This document shows, piece by piece, positions 43,676 to 55,208 of a stretch of 64,000 nt of DNA (its first letter is position 1; every line of letters begins with the position of its first letter). The notes below the pieces were generated by a model. That model made no database searches and was not told where the DNA came from. It saw only the letters and a program-made list of their open reading frames with translations. A program made the position numbers and the translations under genes. The stretch comes from Muscardinus avellanarius (lineage: Eukaryota; Chordata; Mammalia; Rodentia; Gliridae). The stretch spans positions 23,815,292-23,879,291 of the forward strand of contig OY726572.1 of assembly GCA_963383645.1 (NCBI GenBank), given 5' to 3'.

Positions 43676-43882
43676 CTTTTTGTTTTCAGTACTGGGGATT
43701 GAACCCAGGGGCACTCTACTCTACATTCCAGCTCTTTTTCCTTTCTTTCTTTTTTTTTTCTTCTTTTTTTCTGAGACAGGGTCTTGCTGAGTTGGCCAGG
43801 CTGGCCTTGAACCTTCAATCCTTCTGACTCAACCTTCTAAGTATCTAGGATTATAGGTGTGTGCCATCATGCTAGACTCAAG
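43676..43882 (-). mobile_element. B1-dID SINE, antisense
   Basis: 'agtactggggattgaaccca', 'ggggcactctactctacatt', pyrimidine-rich expanded linker (43738-43772), 'gacagggtcttgctgagttg', 'ggccaggctggccttgaacc' and 'tgtgccatcatgct'. A short repeat (caaggt) flanks it. Confidence 0.88.
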
Positions 43883-43967
43883 GTTATTGTTATGAGCACT
43901 AAAGTTTAGAAAAATCCCCATTTGGATGAATAAACACCCACAAAAAACCCTATAAAAAGTCAAATAA

Positions 43968-44190
43968 TGCTGGGCATGGTGGCACACACTTGTACTCCCA
44001 GTACTTGAGAGACTGAGACAGGAGGATCATAGGTTTGAGGCCAGCGTCAGCTACTTAGTGAGGCCATCTGCAACTTAGCAAGACCCTGTTACAAAATAAA
44101 AAAAAATAAAAAATAGGGATGGAGTGTAGCTCAGAGGTAGAATGCCCCTGGGTTCTATCCCCAGTACCAGAAAAATAAAAAAAGTAAAAT
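43968..44190 (+). mobile_element. B1-dID SINE
   Basis: 'gctgggcatggtggcacaca', 'ggaggatcataggtttgagg', 'ccatctgcaacttagcaaga' and 'gaatgcccctgggttctatc' in order, with an A-rich tail. Confidence 0.92.
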
Positions 44191-44204
44191 CAGATCCTAT
44201 GGGT

Positions 44205-44312
44205 GCAGTCTTATATTCTACAAAGAGTAAGCACTATGTTCATGTATGTTTGCATCACTTTGAACCTCACTATGATATATAATTACAATGCAACAATAAA
44301 AATATAAAAAGA
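44205..44312 (+). mobile_element. L1 3' terminal fragment
   Basis: 'gttcatgtatgtttgcatca', 'ctttgaacctcactatgata' and 'tataattacaatgcaacaat' then an A-rich end. A very short 5'-truncated copy. Confidence 0.8.
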
Positions 44313-44429
44313 GGAGTGAGTTGTAAATTTTCACATCTCAAGGTCTAGTTTTGAATGTTGTATTTCAAGAAGCCTGTCTTCTTGTGCCCGAGAATACTTT
44401 TAGACTTCAGGAAAATGTTGCACTAGAAC

Positions 44430-45080
44430 AAGAATGACCTCACGTCTGCTTTATTGCAAATGGATTTCCAACCTGCTTCCTGCGGTCTTTCTCTCCCCAA
44501 TCACAGTCCAACTCACACACTGAAGACTGCCCAATCTTTCTGAAGCACAGCTCTGGTAACATTATTTCTTTGGGTAAAATCATCCATAGCTTCCCCACTG
44601 CCTCTAGGATAAAGAGAAAACTCGTTAGCTTGGCTCTGAAGCCATTCACACTATACCGCCTACCTACCTGCTAATCTCCCTCTCACATTCTCCTACACAC
44701 ATCCAAGCTCCATCCAGTCGAGGCTACTTGCTATCATCATTCTGCACTTGCTGTGTCCAAAACCTCAGATCATACCAAACTTTCATCAGGCAGAACTTCT
44801 TCATCTCAACCCAGAAGAATGTTACGAAGAATGTTACCATCTTTCTGGACATCTATGTGCTACTTCTCCTTTCTCCATGGGCCGTTTTTTGATCTCCCCA
44901 CTATCAACATGTCATCCAAATCCTACAGCAATTTTTCTATGTCATGACCACCGTCCCTAATACATGCTGCCTGGTATTGCACTTATTTGCATATTTATCT
45001 ACTAACCTTGAAGTTACTGGAGAACAAGGGCTATAACTCACTCAACTGTGCATCTGCCACAGAAACTCACATGATAAATG
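44430..45080 (+). repeat. L2 LINE 3' end
   Basis: 'cttccccactgcctctagga', 'taaagagaaaactcgttagc', 'gctctgaagccattcacact', 'tctgcacttgctgtgtccaa', 'ttactggagaacaagggcta' and 'gataaatgcctgcaga' follow the L2 3' order over 650 bp, one of the better-preserved L2 copies here. Confidence 0.85.
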
Positions 45081-45084
45081 CCTG

Positions 45085-45300
45085 CAGAAGATGGATGCGA
45101 CACTGCTGTCCACTGGAACTTTCTGCCATGATGGAAATGTTCCATATTTGTAGTGTCCCATAAGGTAGCTAGTAGCCACAAGAGAGACTATTGGGTACTT
45201 GAAAAAAATTTCAGCTAGTGCATACGGAACTGAATTTTAAACTTTGATTTGATTTTAATAAATCAGAATTTACATTTACGGAATTGAAATCAGATTACTA
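45085..45300 (+). mobile_element. hAT-Charlie-type MITE
   Basis: 'gctgtccactggaactttct', 'gccatgatggaaatgttcca', 'ggtagctagtagccacaaga' and 'cagctagtgcatacggaact' match a widespread nonautonomous hAT family beginning GCTGTCCAATAGAA. The right terminus is not clear. Confidence 0.65.
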
Positions 45301-45309
45301 TATGAATAC

Positions 45310-45838
45310 ATGCATTTCCATGTTTGTAGCAGTTTAATTCATGATAGGAAAGCTATGGAACCAGCCTAGGTGTCCATCGACAGATGAATGGGTTATACAA
45401 TTACGGTATATATACACACAATGGAATTCTACTAACAAAAAAGGAACATAATCACGTCAGTTGCAGGAAAATGGATGGCACTCAAGAATATTATGTTTAG
45501 TGAGGTTAGCCAGTAATAGAAAGTGAAGGGCCATATGTTTTCACTCATCTGTGGAAGCTAGAGAGAAATTAGAAAGAAGACCTCAGATAAATGAGGGGAG
45601 ACACTAGTGGAATGGGGAAGAGAGTTCTGGAGAGGGAGGTGGGGAGGAGAAAGGGAAGAGATGATGATGGAAATTATTCAAGTAATCCTTTGTCCATATG
45701 TGAAGTTACTTGTATCAATGTAAAGACTATGGGGGGCAGGATAGAAATTGGAAGGAAACACCCAATGGATGCTGCCTGCATGTATCACTCTGAACCTCAC
45801 TATGATGTATGTTACAATACACCAATTTAAAAAAATCT
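45310..45838 (+). mobile_element. L1 3' end (5'-truncated)
   Basis: 'gtgtccatcgacagatgaat', 'acacacaatggaattctact', 'ggaaaatggatggcactcaa', 'gaagctagagagaaattaga', 'cctcactatgatgtatgtta' and 'caatacaccaatttaaaaaa'. Covers the ORF2 C-terminus plus the 3' UTR; frames are broken. Confidence 0.88.
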
Positions 45839-45949
45839 TAAATTTAAGTAGCATATGTAGCTGGTGCCTACCTTATTGGATAGAACAGATAAAGAAGCTA
45901 CTCCATAAAAGAGGTTGCAGTCCTTGTGGAAAACTTCCAAACTCCCCAT

Positions 45950-46302
45950 CCCACCTGCATGCACGGTTTCCCTCTCTGCATCCTTGAGGCCTACCATTCG
46001 GCTCCTCGGGCACTTCATTCTAGCCATGCCTGGCAGATGTCCTGTTTGCATACAGGCCATGCTTATTTAGGCTTCAAGCCTTTGGCTCTGGCTCTGTGTT
46101 TGCCAGGAGTGCTTTTCTCTGAAATCTCAAGCAGGCTGGTTTTTTGTCACTGAGGTCTCAGCTCAAATGTAACCTTTTTAGGCAGGACTTCCCTGATATG
46201 CCACCCAAGGGAGACCCTTCACTCCTCTCACACCACCTCTGGCATTGTCGACACTTGCATTCTCTAAAAAACACCCAGTTTATCTTATTTCTTCTTACCT
46301 TT
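45950..46302 (+). repeat. L2 LINE 3' region, left part
   Basis: 'tctggctctgtgtttgccag', 'gaggtctcagctcaaatgta', 'ttaggcaggacttccctgat' and 'cctctggcattgtcgacact' in sense L2 order. It is interrupted by a SINE and ends soon after it. Confidence 0.8.
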
Positions 46303-46397
46303 CTTTCTTTCTTTCTTTCTTTTTTTCTTTTTTTTTTTTTTTTTGGTGGTACTGGGGTTCCTGGAAGCCCTTCTGCCTCTGGGCTACACTCCCAGAC

Positions 46398-46431
<34 letters not shown>

Positions 46432-46542
46432 GAAACAGGGTCTCTTAAGCCAACGCGGCTGGCTTCGAACCTGTGCGATCCTCCTGTCTCTGTCTCCCAA
46501 GCACGGGGATTACAAGTGTGCGCCACCACGCCCGGCCTTCTT
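46303..46542 (-). mobile_element. B1-dID SINE, antisense, young, with a ~50-bp target duplication
   Basis: T-rich tail (46303-46344), 'tggtggtactggggttcctg', (AT)n linker (46400-46428), 'ggaaacagggtctcttaagc', 'ggctggcttcgaacctgtgc' and 'gcgccaccacgcccggcc'. Flanking direct repeats at 46253-46302 and 46543-46592 are 50 bp long with one mismatch, of which 43 bp are perfect. This is far longer than the usual 7-20 bp. Confidence 0.93.
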
Positions 46543-46625
46543 ACTTGCCTTCTCTAAAAAACACCCAGTTTATCTTATTTCTTCTTACCTTTATAACTCC
46601 TAATAAAAGTCATGTTTCTTCAGCA

Positions 46626-46904
46626 AGAAGGAATTGCTCAAAAAATGTGTAGTTAAACCAGTGGGGAAAAGGACGATCAGGAACAAGGTATTTGCACAGC
46701 TTCAAAGCATCTCTCCACAAGACATTAATTAATTAAGAAAGAGAAAACAGTAGCTTTATCACTAAAGAGTAAACCATCCAACCATCCCTTTGCCAAATGT
46801 TAACTTCACCATATGTAACTCAGGGGTTGTTAACATTACATGTAATAACACATCTTGACATCAGTTCTCCCCTTGATATTATGCACTGAGAAGGATAAAT
46901 TACT
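46626..46904. other. Single-copy non-coding stretch
   Basis: No repeat or gene recognised; follows the L2/SINE pair. Confidence 0.4.
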
Positions 46905-47240
46905 TTTTTCTTTTTAAATTATTTATTGGTGCATTGTAGTCATACATCTTAATGGAGTACAAAATGGTGGAGACATACATGCACACATCACTCAGTTAGC
47001 CCTTACCCAATTCCTGCCACCCTCCCCCTCCCTCCCTCCTTCTCATGTTTGGCTTAGTCATTGACTTTGACATGTTTGTGAATGTACATCATGTACATTC
47101 AGAAATTTCCCTCACCCCCCTTCCTATCCTTTCAGTTAGGTCACCTTATTTGCTCATTGATAGTTTCTCCTTCTTTGTCTAGAGTTCCTTCTATGACCCA
47201 TTTTCTCCCTAGCTTCTGCATATTGGTAAAAGCATCTAAT
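46905..47240 (-). mobile_element. L1 3' end, antisense
   Basis: 'attggtgcattgtagtcata', 'catcttaatggagtacaaaa', 'cactcagttagcccttaccc', C-rich 'caccctccccctccctccct', 'ggcttagtcattgactttga' and 'gtacattcagaaatttccct'. This copy shows the canonical 3' UTR and is a useful comparison for the half-L1 3' end. Confidence 0.9.
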
Positions 47241-47329
47241 TTATTTATGTTACTGACTAATCACTTCTTTAGTCTCCTCCCAAGAATATAAAACCTCAAT
47301 CTAATCAGGAGAAAATGACCAACAAACTA

Positions 47330-47450
47330 AAATTGGACCACAGAGGCTTGAGGCTCTCACCTCAGCAGGGACTGAGGTTATTTATCTTTCAGTCGCCACA
47401 ACCTAGCACCCAGGACATATGCTAGGTACTTACTGAATTTTATTTAATTA
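47330..47450 (+). repeat. L2 3' terminus scrap
   Basis: 'acaacctagcacccaggaca' and 'tatgctaggtacttactgaa' resemble the sense L2 3' end. Short and diverged. Confidence 0.5.
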
Positions 47451-47879
47451 CAGTAGTTAATAACTCAGATTGAATGCAATGGTTGGGTTAACGCATGCAA
47501 TGCCCTCCCAAGAGCATTCTCCAGCTTTTGGTAGGCAGGTTAATAACTTTGGCTGTTGAATGGAACTGGCACAGTGAAAGGCCCAGGTCCTGAGGGCTTG
47601 CTTAAGTGAGTCTCTATAGACTGCTAGAAATTGGAGGAAGATTAATTCAGTGAAACTTCACCCATTCTGGATGACCTATAGAACTGAATTTATCTTCAAC
47701 TCCCAGATATATAAAATTATGTGATATGCTGTCCTTCAAGTATAAAGACATAAAAAGGGCTCAAAACTTGGGGTGTCTTTTTCTAGTAGAAAGAATGAAA
47801 TTTCACTGGTGAATGTTATTTCAGTTCCATATATCAACAGTTATTCATGTGCCTAGTATCTAGTTATTTAGTCTTTGAT
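47451..47879. other. Single-copy non-coding stretch
   Basis: AT-rich; no repeat or exon recognised. Confidence 0.4.
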
Positions 47880-48035
47880 TTATTTATAATAAGAAAATCC
47901 TATGAAGTTAGATTAATATATATCTGCTTCACAAATAGGCTTAGAGAGGTGAAATCACTGGTCCTAATTTACACAATCATAATGTTAGAAACTCAAACCC
48001 AGCTCTCTTTCATTCAAAGCTCTTGAAAAGGGTCT
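47880..48035 (-). repeat. MIR, antisense
   Basis: 'ttcacaaataggcttagaga', 'ggtgaaatcactggtcctaa' and 'gttagaaactcaaacccagc' in antisense MIR order. Confidence 0.65.
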
Positions 48036-48324
48036 GAGACATCATCTAATCTAACTCTACACTTTTTGCCCCTATTTTTATGCGGTCTATAAGAGACATT
48101 TTCAGGGGAATAGACTAACTTTAAGAGGAAGTACCCTGGCTATGATCTCTTTTACAACATCCTGAATCAGGAAGAGGAGGGAGCGGTGTGCAGAAAGCCT
48201 AGGGACACTGTCAGCAGACTGAGATTCTGTTTTGTTCTGCATATACATAGACACATATACAGACATACATACACACATGTATACATATATTTTATTGCAT
48301 ATATAAATGTATATTCAAATTTAT

Positions 48325-48480
48325 ATGTGTAGTACTGATGATTCAATTCAGGGACATTGTATCTCTGAGCTGTATCTGCAGCCATTTTTATTTTCACTCA
48401 AGGTCTCATTAAGTTATTGTGCACTGTCCTTGAACCTGCCATCCTCCTATCTCAGCTTCCCAAGTACTAGCTGGGATCAG
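48325..48480 (-). mobile_element. Older B1-dID SINE, antisense
   Basis: 'gtagtactgatgattcaatt', 'cagggacattgtatctctga', 'actcaaggtctcattaagtt' and 'ctcagcttcccaagtactag'. More diverged than the adjacent young copy. Confidence 0.8.
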
Positions 48481-48499
48481 TCAGGAATTTGCTCTTTCT

Positions 48500-48567
48500 T
48501 TTTTTTTTTTTTTTGGTGGTACTGGGTTCCTGGAAGCCCTTCTACCTCCGGGCTACACTCCCAGATC

Positions 48568-48624
<57 letters not shown>

Positions 48625-48728
48625 GAAACAGGGTCTCTTAAGCCAACGCGGCTGGCTTCGAACCTGCGCGATCCTCCTGTCTCCACCTCACAAGCATGGG
48701 GATTACAAGCGTGCGCCACTACGCCCAG
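48500..48728 (-). mobile_element. B1-dID SINE, antisense, young, with (AT)n linker
   Basis: Poly-T, 'tggtggtactgggttcctgg', 'ctacctccgggctacactcc', (AT)n of about 50 bp (48571-48620), 'tctcttaagccaacgcggct', 'ggcttcgaacctgcgcgatc' and 'gcgccactacgcccagc'. A perfect 18-bp target duplication (caggaatttgctctttct) lies at 48482-48499 and 48729-48746. Confidence 0.96.
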
Positions 48729-48949
48729 CAGGAATTTGCTCTTTCTAAGCCTTAGCAGTACTGTTTTTCAGATAGAAAAAATATAAAAGCCCGCTGTTTT
48801 CCTAGTCACAGAGCAGCAAGATGGGGCTTTAAGTTTGGTCTTCTATTTACAGATTTCCATTGCCCTATACACCAGGGATAGATAGAGAAGTTGTTTAACT
48901 AGCCAAAGTGCTGTGCCATACTAATTATGCCAATTTTACAATCCTTTCT

Positions 48950-49235
48950 TTTTTTTCCTCTCTTTTCCTTCTTACTGTCTCTCCCTCCCTCCCTCCTGCC
49001 CTCCTTCCCTTTGTCTTTCCCTCTCTCCATCCCTCATTCCCTCTCTCTCTCCTTCTCTGCAGTGGAGATTAAACCCAGGGCACCTTCTATCCCTGAGATG
49101 CACCTCACCCCTTTTTATTGTTTTTTAAAACAAGGTCTTGCTAAGTTACCACACACTGGCCTTGAACCCACAGTCCTCCTATCTCAGCCTTCCACGTACC
49201 CGGATTACAGGCACGCATCTCTATGCCTGATTCTA
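48950..49235 (-). mobile_element. Older B1-dID SINE, antisense, with CT-rich tail
   Basis: A CT-rich tract (48950-49058) in the tail position precedes 'tggagattaaacccagggca', 'aacaaggtcttgctaagtta', 'ggccttgaacccacagtcct' and 'ggattacaggcacgcatctc'. Confidence 0.8.
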
Positions 49236-49639
49236 TTTCTGTCTCTTTTTGTCCATGTGCCTCTCTCTCACACTCTCAGGTTTCAAATAAGAACTGTTCT
49301 GTTAGTGACACAATCAAAGCCATCTAATTGGCTGCAGGAATGAGCATGCACAGTGTCCCCAGCAAGAAACTCAGCACAGATGCAAGAAAGAAAAGGTCAA
49401 AACCCACTTGACTGAACAAGAGAAATAAGAGAAACAAGAATTGAAAAGCTTCTGTTTATAACTGTAGAACCTGAAGTTCTCAGTTGTGCTCTTGATCATG
49501 CAATTACATTGCAGAGATGGCCTCTCCATTCTCGGGTGGCTCTTGGAACAGATTCAGTCAGGCTCTCCTCTTAAACAGGAGCCTTTATTGTGGTTTTCCC
49601 AAGGGCCTGCATCCCTAACATTGCGTTGTACGTGAAATG
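49236..49639. other. Single-copy non-coding stretch
   Basis: No repeat or exon recognised. Confidence 0.4.
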
Positions 49640-50555
49640 CAGCCAAGAGTTTGAGTCCTGGGAGCTCTGGATTAGAATTCAGCCTCCTTTGCTTACCAAG
49701 AACCTGGGGTTGAACAAGCTGCTCGCCATGTTTGAACCTCAGCTTTCCTAACTGTAAAGGGGAATATCAGTTTCCACTCATTAGGATGGCTATTATACAA
49801 CAACAATGCTTAGAAAGTAGTAAGTGTGTGAGAAATTGGAGCCTTCATGCACCGCTGGTGAGAATGTAGAATAGTGTAGAAACAGTTTGACAGTTCCTCA
49901 AAAAGTTAAACGTAGAATTACCATATGTTCCATCAACTCTGTTCCTGTGTATATATATTGGGAAAATTAGAAGCATGGACTCACGCAGATATTTGTACAC
50001 CCATGTCCATATCAGCATTGTTAGCAGTAGTCAAAAGGCAGAAACAGCTTGAGTGTCTACTGATAGAGGAATAGATAAACAAAATGGTTTTTCTTATAAT
50101 GGAATATAATTCGGTGTTATAAAGGAAGAAAACTCCAATTCATGCTCCAGCATAGATGAAACTTGAAAACATTATAGAAAGTGAAATAAGCCAGTCACAA
50201 AAAGACACATAATATATGATTTCACTTATATATGGCACCTGGGGTAGTCAAAATCATAAAGACAGAAAGTGAAATGATGGTTTCCAGGGACAAAGAGTTG
50301 TTCAGCTGGTACAGAGTTTTAGATTTACAAATTGAAAAATGTTCTGAAGATGGTTGGTGGCAATGGTTGCACAATAATGTGAATATACTTAATACCACTG
50401 GACTGTACACTTCACATGACTAAAATAGCAAATTTTATGTAACATATTCAACCACAATAAAGATGGGGTTATTTTGAGAATTAAATTAGATATCATATGC
50501 AAAATATTTAGAATAATGCCTATCACACGGTAGTTGCTCTACACATAGTGGCTAA
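49640..50555 (+). repeat. MIR interrupted by an L1 3' end
   Basis: The left part (49650-49775: 'gagctctggattagaattca', 'acctggggttgaacaagctg', 'aacctcagctttcctaactg') and right part (50460-50555: 'ttgagaattaaattagatat', 'aataatgcctatcacacggt') are the two halves of one sense MIR, separated by the L1 insertion. Confidence 0.75.
49776..50459 (+). mobile_element. Old L1 3' end nested in MIR
   Basis: 'tcactcattaggatggctat', 'gagccttcatgcaccgctgg', 'tgagtgtctactgatagagg', 'ggaatataattcggtgttat', 'atgaaacttgaaaacattat', 'gaaataagccagtcacaaaa' and 'ggactgtacacttcacatga' in order. This is an older mammalian L1 subfamily than the rodent copies elsewhere in the window; its 3' UTR differs from theirs. 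Confidence 0.88.
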
Positions 50556-50954
50556 CTTCTTTTCACAGAATTTAGAATTTTTATATAGCCTTTCCTTCTC
50601 AGTCATAGGTTATAACTGCTTGATAGTCACATATGTGGAAATGACATTGTACAACAGTTCTACACAACAATGGCCACACTCAAAGAAGGGAGATAATAAA
50701 TGTAGGGCAGTCTAGAACCCTTGCTTTCTTTCATATACCTTAAAAAACTATCACATGCATTAAAAACAATCAACTTAAACTGCACTGAAAAGCAGAAAGA
50801 TGCACCTGCGGGACTGTTCTAAATCCGAGTTTACAATAGGAGGGGAGAGATAGCTCTCTGGGTTTGAAAATGGAAAGAAAGTTTTCTTTACCTCCATAGT
50901 TCACTGGGCCAATAAACATTTCAATGCTAGCTCAGCTTAAATGTGGGGATTGGC
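50556..50954. other. Single-copy non-coding stretch
   Basis: No repeat or exon recognised. Confidence 0.4.
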
Positions 50955-51165
50955 CAGGTATGATGGAGCTCCTCTAATCCCAGTACTTAGGAGGCTAAGA
51001 TAGGAGAATCACAGGTTCAAGACCAGCTTCAGCAACCAGTCTCAGCGAGACTCTCAGAAATCTAGGGAGACTCTGTTTCAAAACAAAACAAAAAAGGACT
51101 GGGGGGCACATCTTGGAGGTAGAATGCCTCTGGATGCAATCCCCAGTAGCACATACACATGTGGG
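50955..51165 (+). mobile_element. B1-dID SINE, older
   Basis: 'ggccaggtatgatggagctc', 'ctctaatcccagtacttagg', 'ctgtttcaaaacaaaacaaa' and 'gaatgcctctggatgcaatc' in sense order. The right B box is mutated (GGATGCAATCC). Confidence 0.88.
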
Positions 51166-51276
51166 AACTGGAATTATACCCCTATGGCTAAATGATGTTT
51201 CTGCCCACATATATGCAGCTGACCTTCAGAAACAGGGTAAAGAGGTAAACTAGAAGGCATATCCTTAGATTAGAAA

Positions 51277-51659
<383 letters not shown>

Positions 51660-51999
51660 TCATTCTGTCACTGGTGGGAAAAATGGGCTTCCAAGGAATA
51701 GTGCCAAAGAGTGCTTCTCTAAGGCTTCTTCCAAATCCAACTTGTGGTGCATCCATAACATCTATGTAGGTTGCAGCCTGCAGGTGTCAGAAATAACTCT
51801 TTCAGCAGCTGTTTGGGCCAGATCTTAACCCTACTACACACTTATCTGGATCAGGCTGAGACTCTCACCTTTCTATATTTCTCCCCAGATGGCTCCTTTA
51901 AATACTGTGAACTGGGGAGTTGGGCTCAAATTACTTCTTAAAACTTAGCACATCTAGGTATAAAAGGAAATAAACATAAAAATAAAAGTTCTGTGTCAA
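51660..51999. other. Single-copy non-coding stretch
   Basis: Unassigned sequence directly right of the microsatellite. Confidence 0.4.
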
Positions 52000-52375
52000 G
52001 GGTCTACCACAGGTCAGAGACTATATTAGTTGCTTTATATGTATTATTCTTATTTTTATTTTTTTTGGTGGTGCTGTGGATGGAACCCAGAGGCTTTCTA
52101 CCTCCGGGCTATACTCCCAGACACATTATATATTTTATTTGGAAACAGGGTCGCACTAAGTTGCTAAGAGCCTCACTAAGTAGCTGAGGCTGGCTTTGAA
52201 CCTGCGCAATCCTCCTGTCTCAGCCTCCCAAGCGTGGGGATTACAAGTGTGCGCCACCACGCCCGGCTTATATGTATTATTTTAATCAGTCCCTTTGACA
52301 ATTCTTTGACATTGTTATTATTTTTCTCATTTCACAGATGAATAAACCAAGGATTAGAGAAGTATTGTCCAAAAT
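52000..52375 (-). repeat. MIR, antisense, interrupted by a SINE
   Basis: The left part 'gggtctaccacaggtcagag' and right part 'attgttattatttttctcat', 'ttcacagatgaataaaccaa' are the two sides of one antisense MIR around the SINE at 52049-52267. Confidence 0.7.
52049..52267 (-). mobile_element. B1-dID SINE, antisense
   Basis: 'tttggtggtgctgtggatgg', 'cttctacctccgggctatac', 'gtagctgaggctggctttga' and 'tgcgccaccacgcccggc'. A perfect 14-bp target duplication (ttatatgtattatt) lies at 52035-52048 and 52268-52281. Confidence 0.95.
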
Positions 52376-53114
52376 AAAGGAAAGATATATGTCATACAAT
52401 TTTCTCCTGCCCACCCTAACCTTTCAGCAGCTTGAAGTTACTTTCAACATTTTAGGCAGTTTAGGACAGACAGTCTTAGATGCTGCTGTTACCAGTAGCC
52501 TTTGCAGAAGCCGAGCAGTATAATTAGCTTATAGGGAAAAGGATTTGAAAGAATGATAAATGGAGATAGGCAATCTACTTTTTAAACACATAACCATGTT
52601 GATCATGTGGTTTTCATGGTGTTTTTGCAAAGCATATGCACATACACACTGTGTGCATGTATGCATGTTTGCATTTGACAATTATTTGGGGTCCAGTTAT
52701 CTAACTTAGGAAACATGGCCTTGAAAGATGATCCATAACTTGATTAATGTTTATTAGAATCCACCAGAAAAACATCTGCTCAATCACACCCAGTTACTTA
52801 ACTTCACACATGTTATGTTGTTACATTGCATGGAACTTTGAAGCATTCTGTTGTGGGTTTGTGTAATTTATCATCTGTCCTTTACGACACTCTGGAATAA
52901 GGAGATGCCACTATTCATTACCCCCTGAATTTGCTGTCTTTCTTGTGAGGTACTCTACACCTTGTATAGATATTGCATCAATCTTGAAACTGCCTTCAAA
53001 ATAATCTTGAGGCTTGAAATCTTCTTATTGACCTACAGAATACATTGGAAATATCCTATTGTTCCCTGTGGATTGAATTAGGAGGCTCTAATGGTGTCTA
53101 TTGCAAGCAGACCT
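52376..53114. other. Single-copy non-coding stretch
   Basis: Contains a run of CATATGCA/TGCATG words (52630-52675) but no repeat family or exon I recognise. Confidence 0.4.
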
Positions 53115-53300
53115 GGGTGACAGTGGCTTCATTTCACAGACAATACGACAAAACAACTGAACCATAGCTGAAGCATCTATTAAGATCTAGGTCTCCTGGT
53201 GCTGGAGAAAATTTTTCAATAATGATAAAAGTTGCCAACATTATTAAGTTCTTATATTGTGTGAGGAGCTCTGCTGCATAGAGGGTACAATTACTATTCA
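53115..53300 (-). repeat. MIR pair, antisense
   Basis: 'cttcatttcacagacaatac' with 'attaagatctaggtctcctg', then 'attattaagttcttatattg' with 'gaggagctctgctgcataga', are the expected blocks of antisense MIRs in inverted order, suggesting two adjoining fragments. Confidence 0.5.
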
Positions 53301-53738
53301 GCCACCTCTTCCTTTGTTTGGTGTTCCCCTCTTTCATGCTCTAAAACATCCACTGTAGGTGTTCATCTACTCAAGAGTACCTGGTTTTCCCTCTCTGGGT
53401 TGTCCCCCAGTCGTGCATGGCCATGAGCTTCCATTTGGAAGGGAATAAGGGCCATTTGGGAAATGCATTAAAATAAAAATTTCTGGGGCTCACCAGAGTA
53501 GGACTCATGTTTAGAAGGTCTGAATGTACATGTCAAATTTATGGTACAATTGATATCTTCTAATGTATGTATGTATCATGGGGTTAAACTTTGATAATTA
53601 CTGACGTGGGGTATTTGGGTCCATTCTTTTTCTCACCGCTTAATTTTTTCCTTCATTCACTCCTTAACATTTACTAAGAAATTAGCATAAAGGAGAATCA
53701 CATTTCTATGATGCTTTCATCATCTGAAAACCACTTTC
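53301..53738. other. Single-copy non-coding stretch
   Basis: 53455-53520 is faintly MER5-like. Otherwise unassigned. Confidence 0.35.
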
Positions 53739-53752
53739 ATAAATGCTCACAT

Positions 53753-53968
53753 ATGCCGGGCGTGGTGGCGCACACTTGTCATCCCCGCGCTTGGGAGGCA
53801 GAGACAGGAGGATCGCGCAGGTTCGAAGCCAGCCGTGCGCGCTGGCTTAGGAGACCCTGTTTCCAAATAAAAATGTGAAAATAGGTCTGGGAGTGTAGCC
53901 CGGAGGTAGAAGGGCTTCCAGGAACCCCAGTACCACCAAAAAAAAAAAAAAAAATAAATAAATAAAAA
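53753..53968 (+). mobile_element. B1-dID SINE, young, near-consensus
   Basis: 'gccgggcgtggtggcgcaca', 'gaggatcgcgcaggttcgaa', 'gccagccgtgcgcgctggct' and 'gtgtagcccggaggtagaag', with many CpGs retained and a pure poly-A. A 14-bp target duplication (ataaatgctcacat) lies at 53739-53752 and 53969-53982. The CpG retention suggests the youngest insertion in the window. Confidence 0.97.
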
Positions 53969-54279
53969 ATAAATGCTCACATTTGAAGCACACAGTAGGT
54001 GTGTGAACTCCATCAGTCAGGTACGGGACAGACATAGTAGAGCTAGTGCACTTCCTCTGCTGCTCTTTATCTTCTGACTACAAGACCCTGATGTGTTCAG
54101 AGGTAGGCTGGAGGATCCTTAAAGCCTAGGAACACAATTCCTATCCCATTCTCAAGGATCGGCCACAGGTTTGGCTAAGGATGAGCATGTTCTATTTAAT
54201 GAGATATAAAACAAAGTATACTGGGGAGGAAGGAATTTCAAAAAACACTTCTTGTAACTTACTGAAGTACCTCTTGTTC

Positions 54280-54330
54280 TCCATTAACATGTATGACTAC
54301 AGTGCACCCATAAAAATGTTTGAATAAAAT
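54280..54330 (+). mobile_element. L1 3' terminal scrap
   Basis: 'ttaacatgtatgactacagt' then 'gcacccataaaaatg' is the last 50 bp of an L1 3' end. Confidence 0.6.
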
Positions 54331-55195
54331 GGCATTATGTCATGTTGTTTTCCTCATATATAATACAGTGGGTACAAAAGTGTAATGCTTGATTACTTTC
54401 CCAGCACATTTGTTCTCTAGTTGAGGAGATAAGGCATACTATGTACCATACTGAGGAGAAATGCAAGAGTTAAACCAAAGCCTTTTAAAAGTAATGGCTA
54501 TTTTTTGTTAGAGTAAGTCTCTGAAAACAGTGTTATAAAGCAAATCATTATAAAACGATTCCTATCTTTCTCATGGGAATCATGTCATAAAAAGTGTTGT
54601 GATTCCAGCCAAGATCCTAGGAACCAATTAATTATAAATATAGCAAATAACAAGGCACAAGAGCAAAATGCAACATCATTTGAAACAGTAAAATGGTGAT
54701 CCAAGTCTTATAAAATGGGGTTACATATATTGAACATATTATAGCACATTTGGGTTTATTATATAATCAAAGTTTATATAACATATGTTTATATAGCATA
54801 TAAACAAAAATCTACACAATAAATCTGACCTATAAACTAACATGCTAACAATAAACTCAAAACATGTCATGAATGATAATTTGATTTACTTCTTTGCAAC
54901 CTCAGATGGATTTTCAGAGACTACTTTAGGTCCCTACTTCTCTTATGAATATGAAATATCTAAGTATTTATGTACTCTCTGGTCTTGGATTGACTCTTAC
55001 AGCAACAAAAGTATTCCAAATACTTCATTTCTTGAAATAGTAGAAAAAGTGATGCCTGTTGTTTAGAAATTCACAGTAGTAGGTGTGGTATTATTCATAC
55101 CAAGAGAAAAAGAAATTAAAGGTGAAAGTCCGAGGTTGCTATTTGTTTATTCAAAGTTTCTCATAAAGACTTCTAGTTTTTATAAACTAGAAAAC
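54331..55195. other. Single-copy AT-rich stretch
   Basis: Palindromic 'atataacatatgtttatata' words near 54775-54800. No repeat family or exon recognised. Confidence 0.4.
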
Positions 55196-55208
55196 TGTAA
55201 ATCTATTT

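Noticed and set aside
48927..49343. 138-codon Ser/Pro/Leu-rich frame
   Set aside because: It runs through a CT-rich tract and an antisense SINE; composition explains it.
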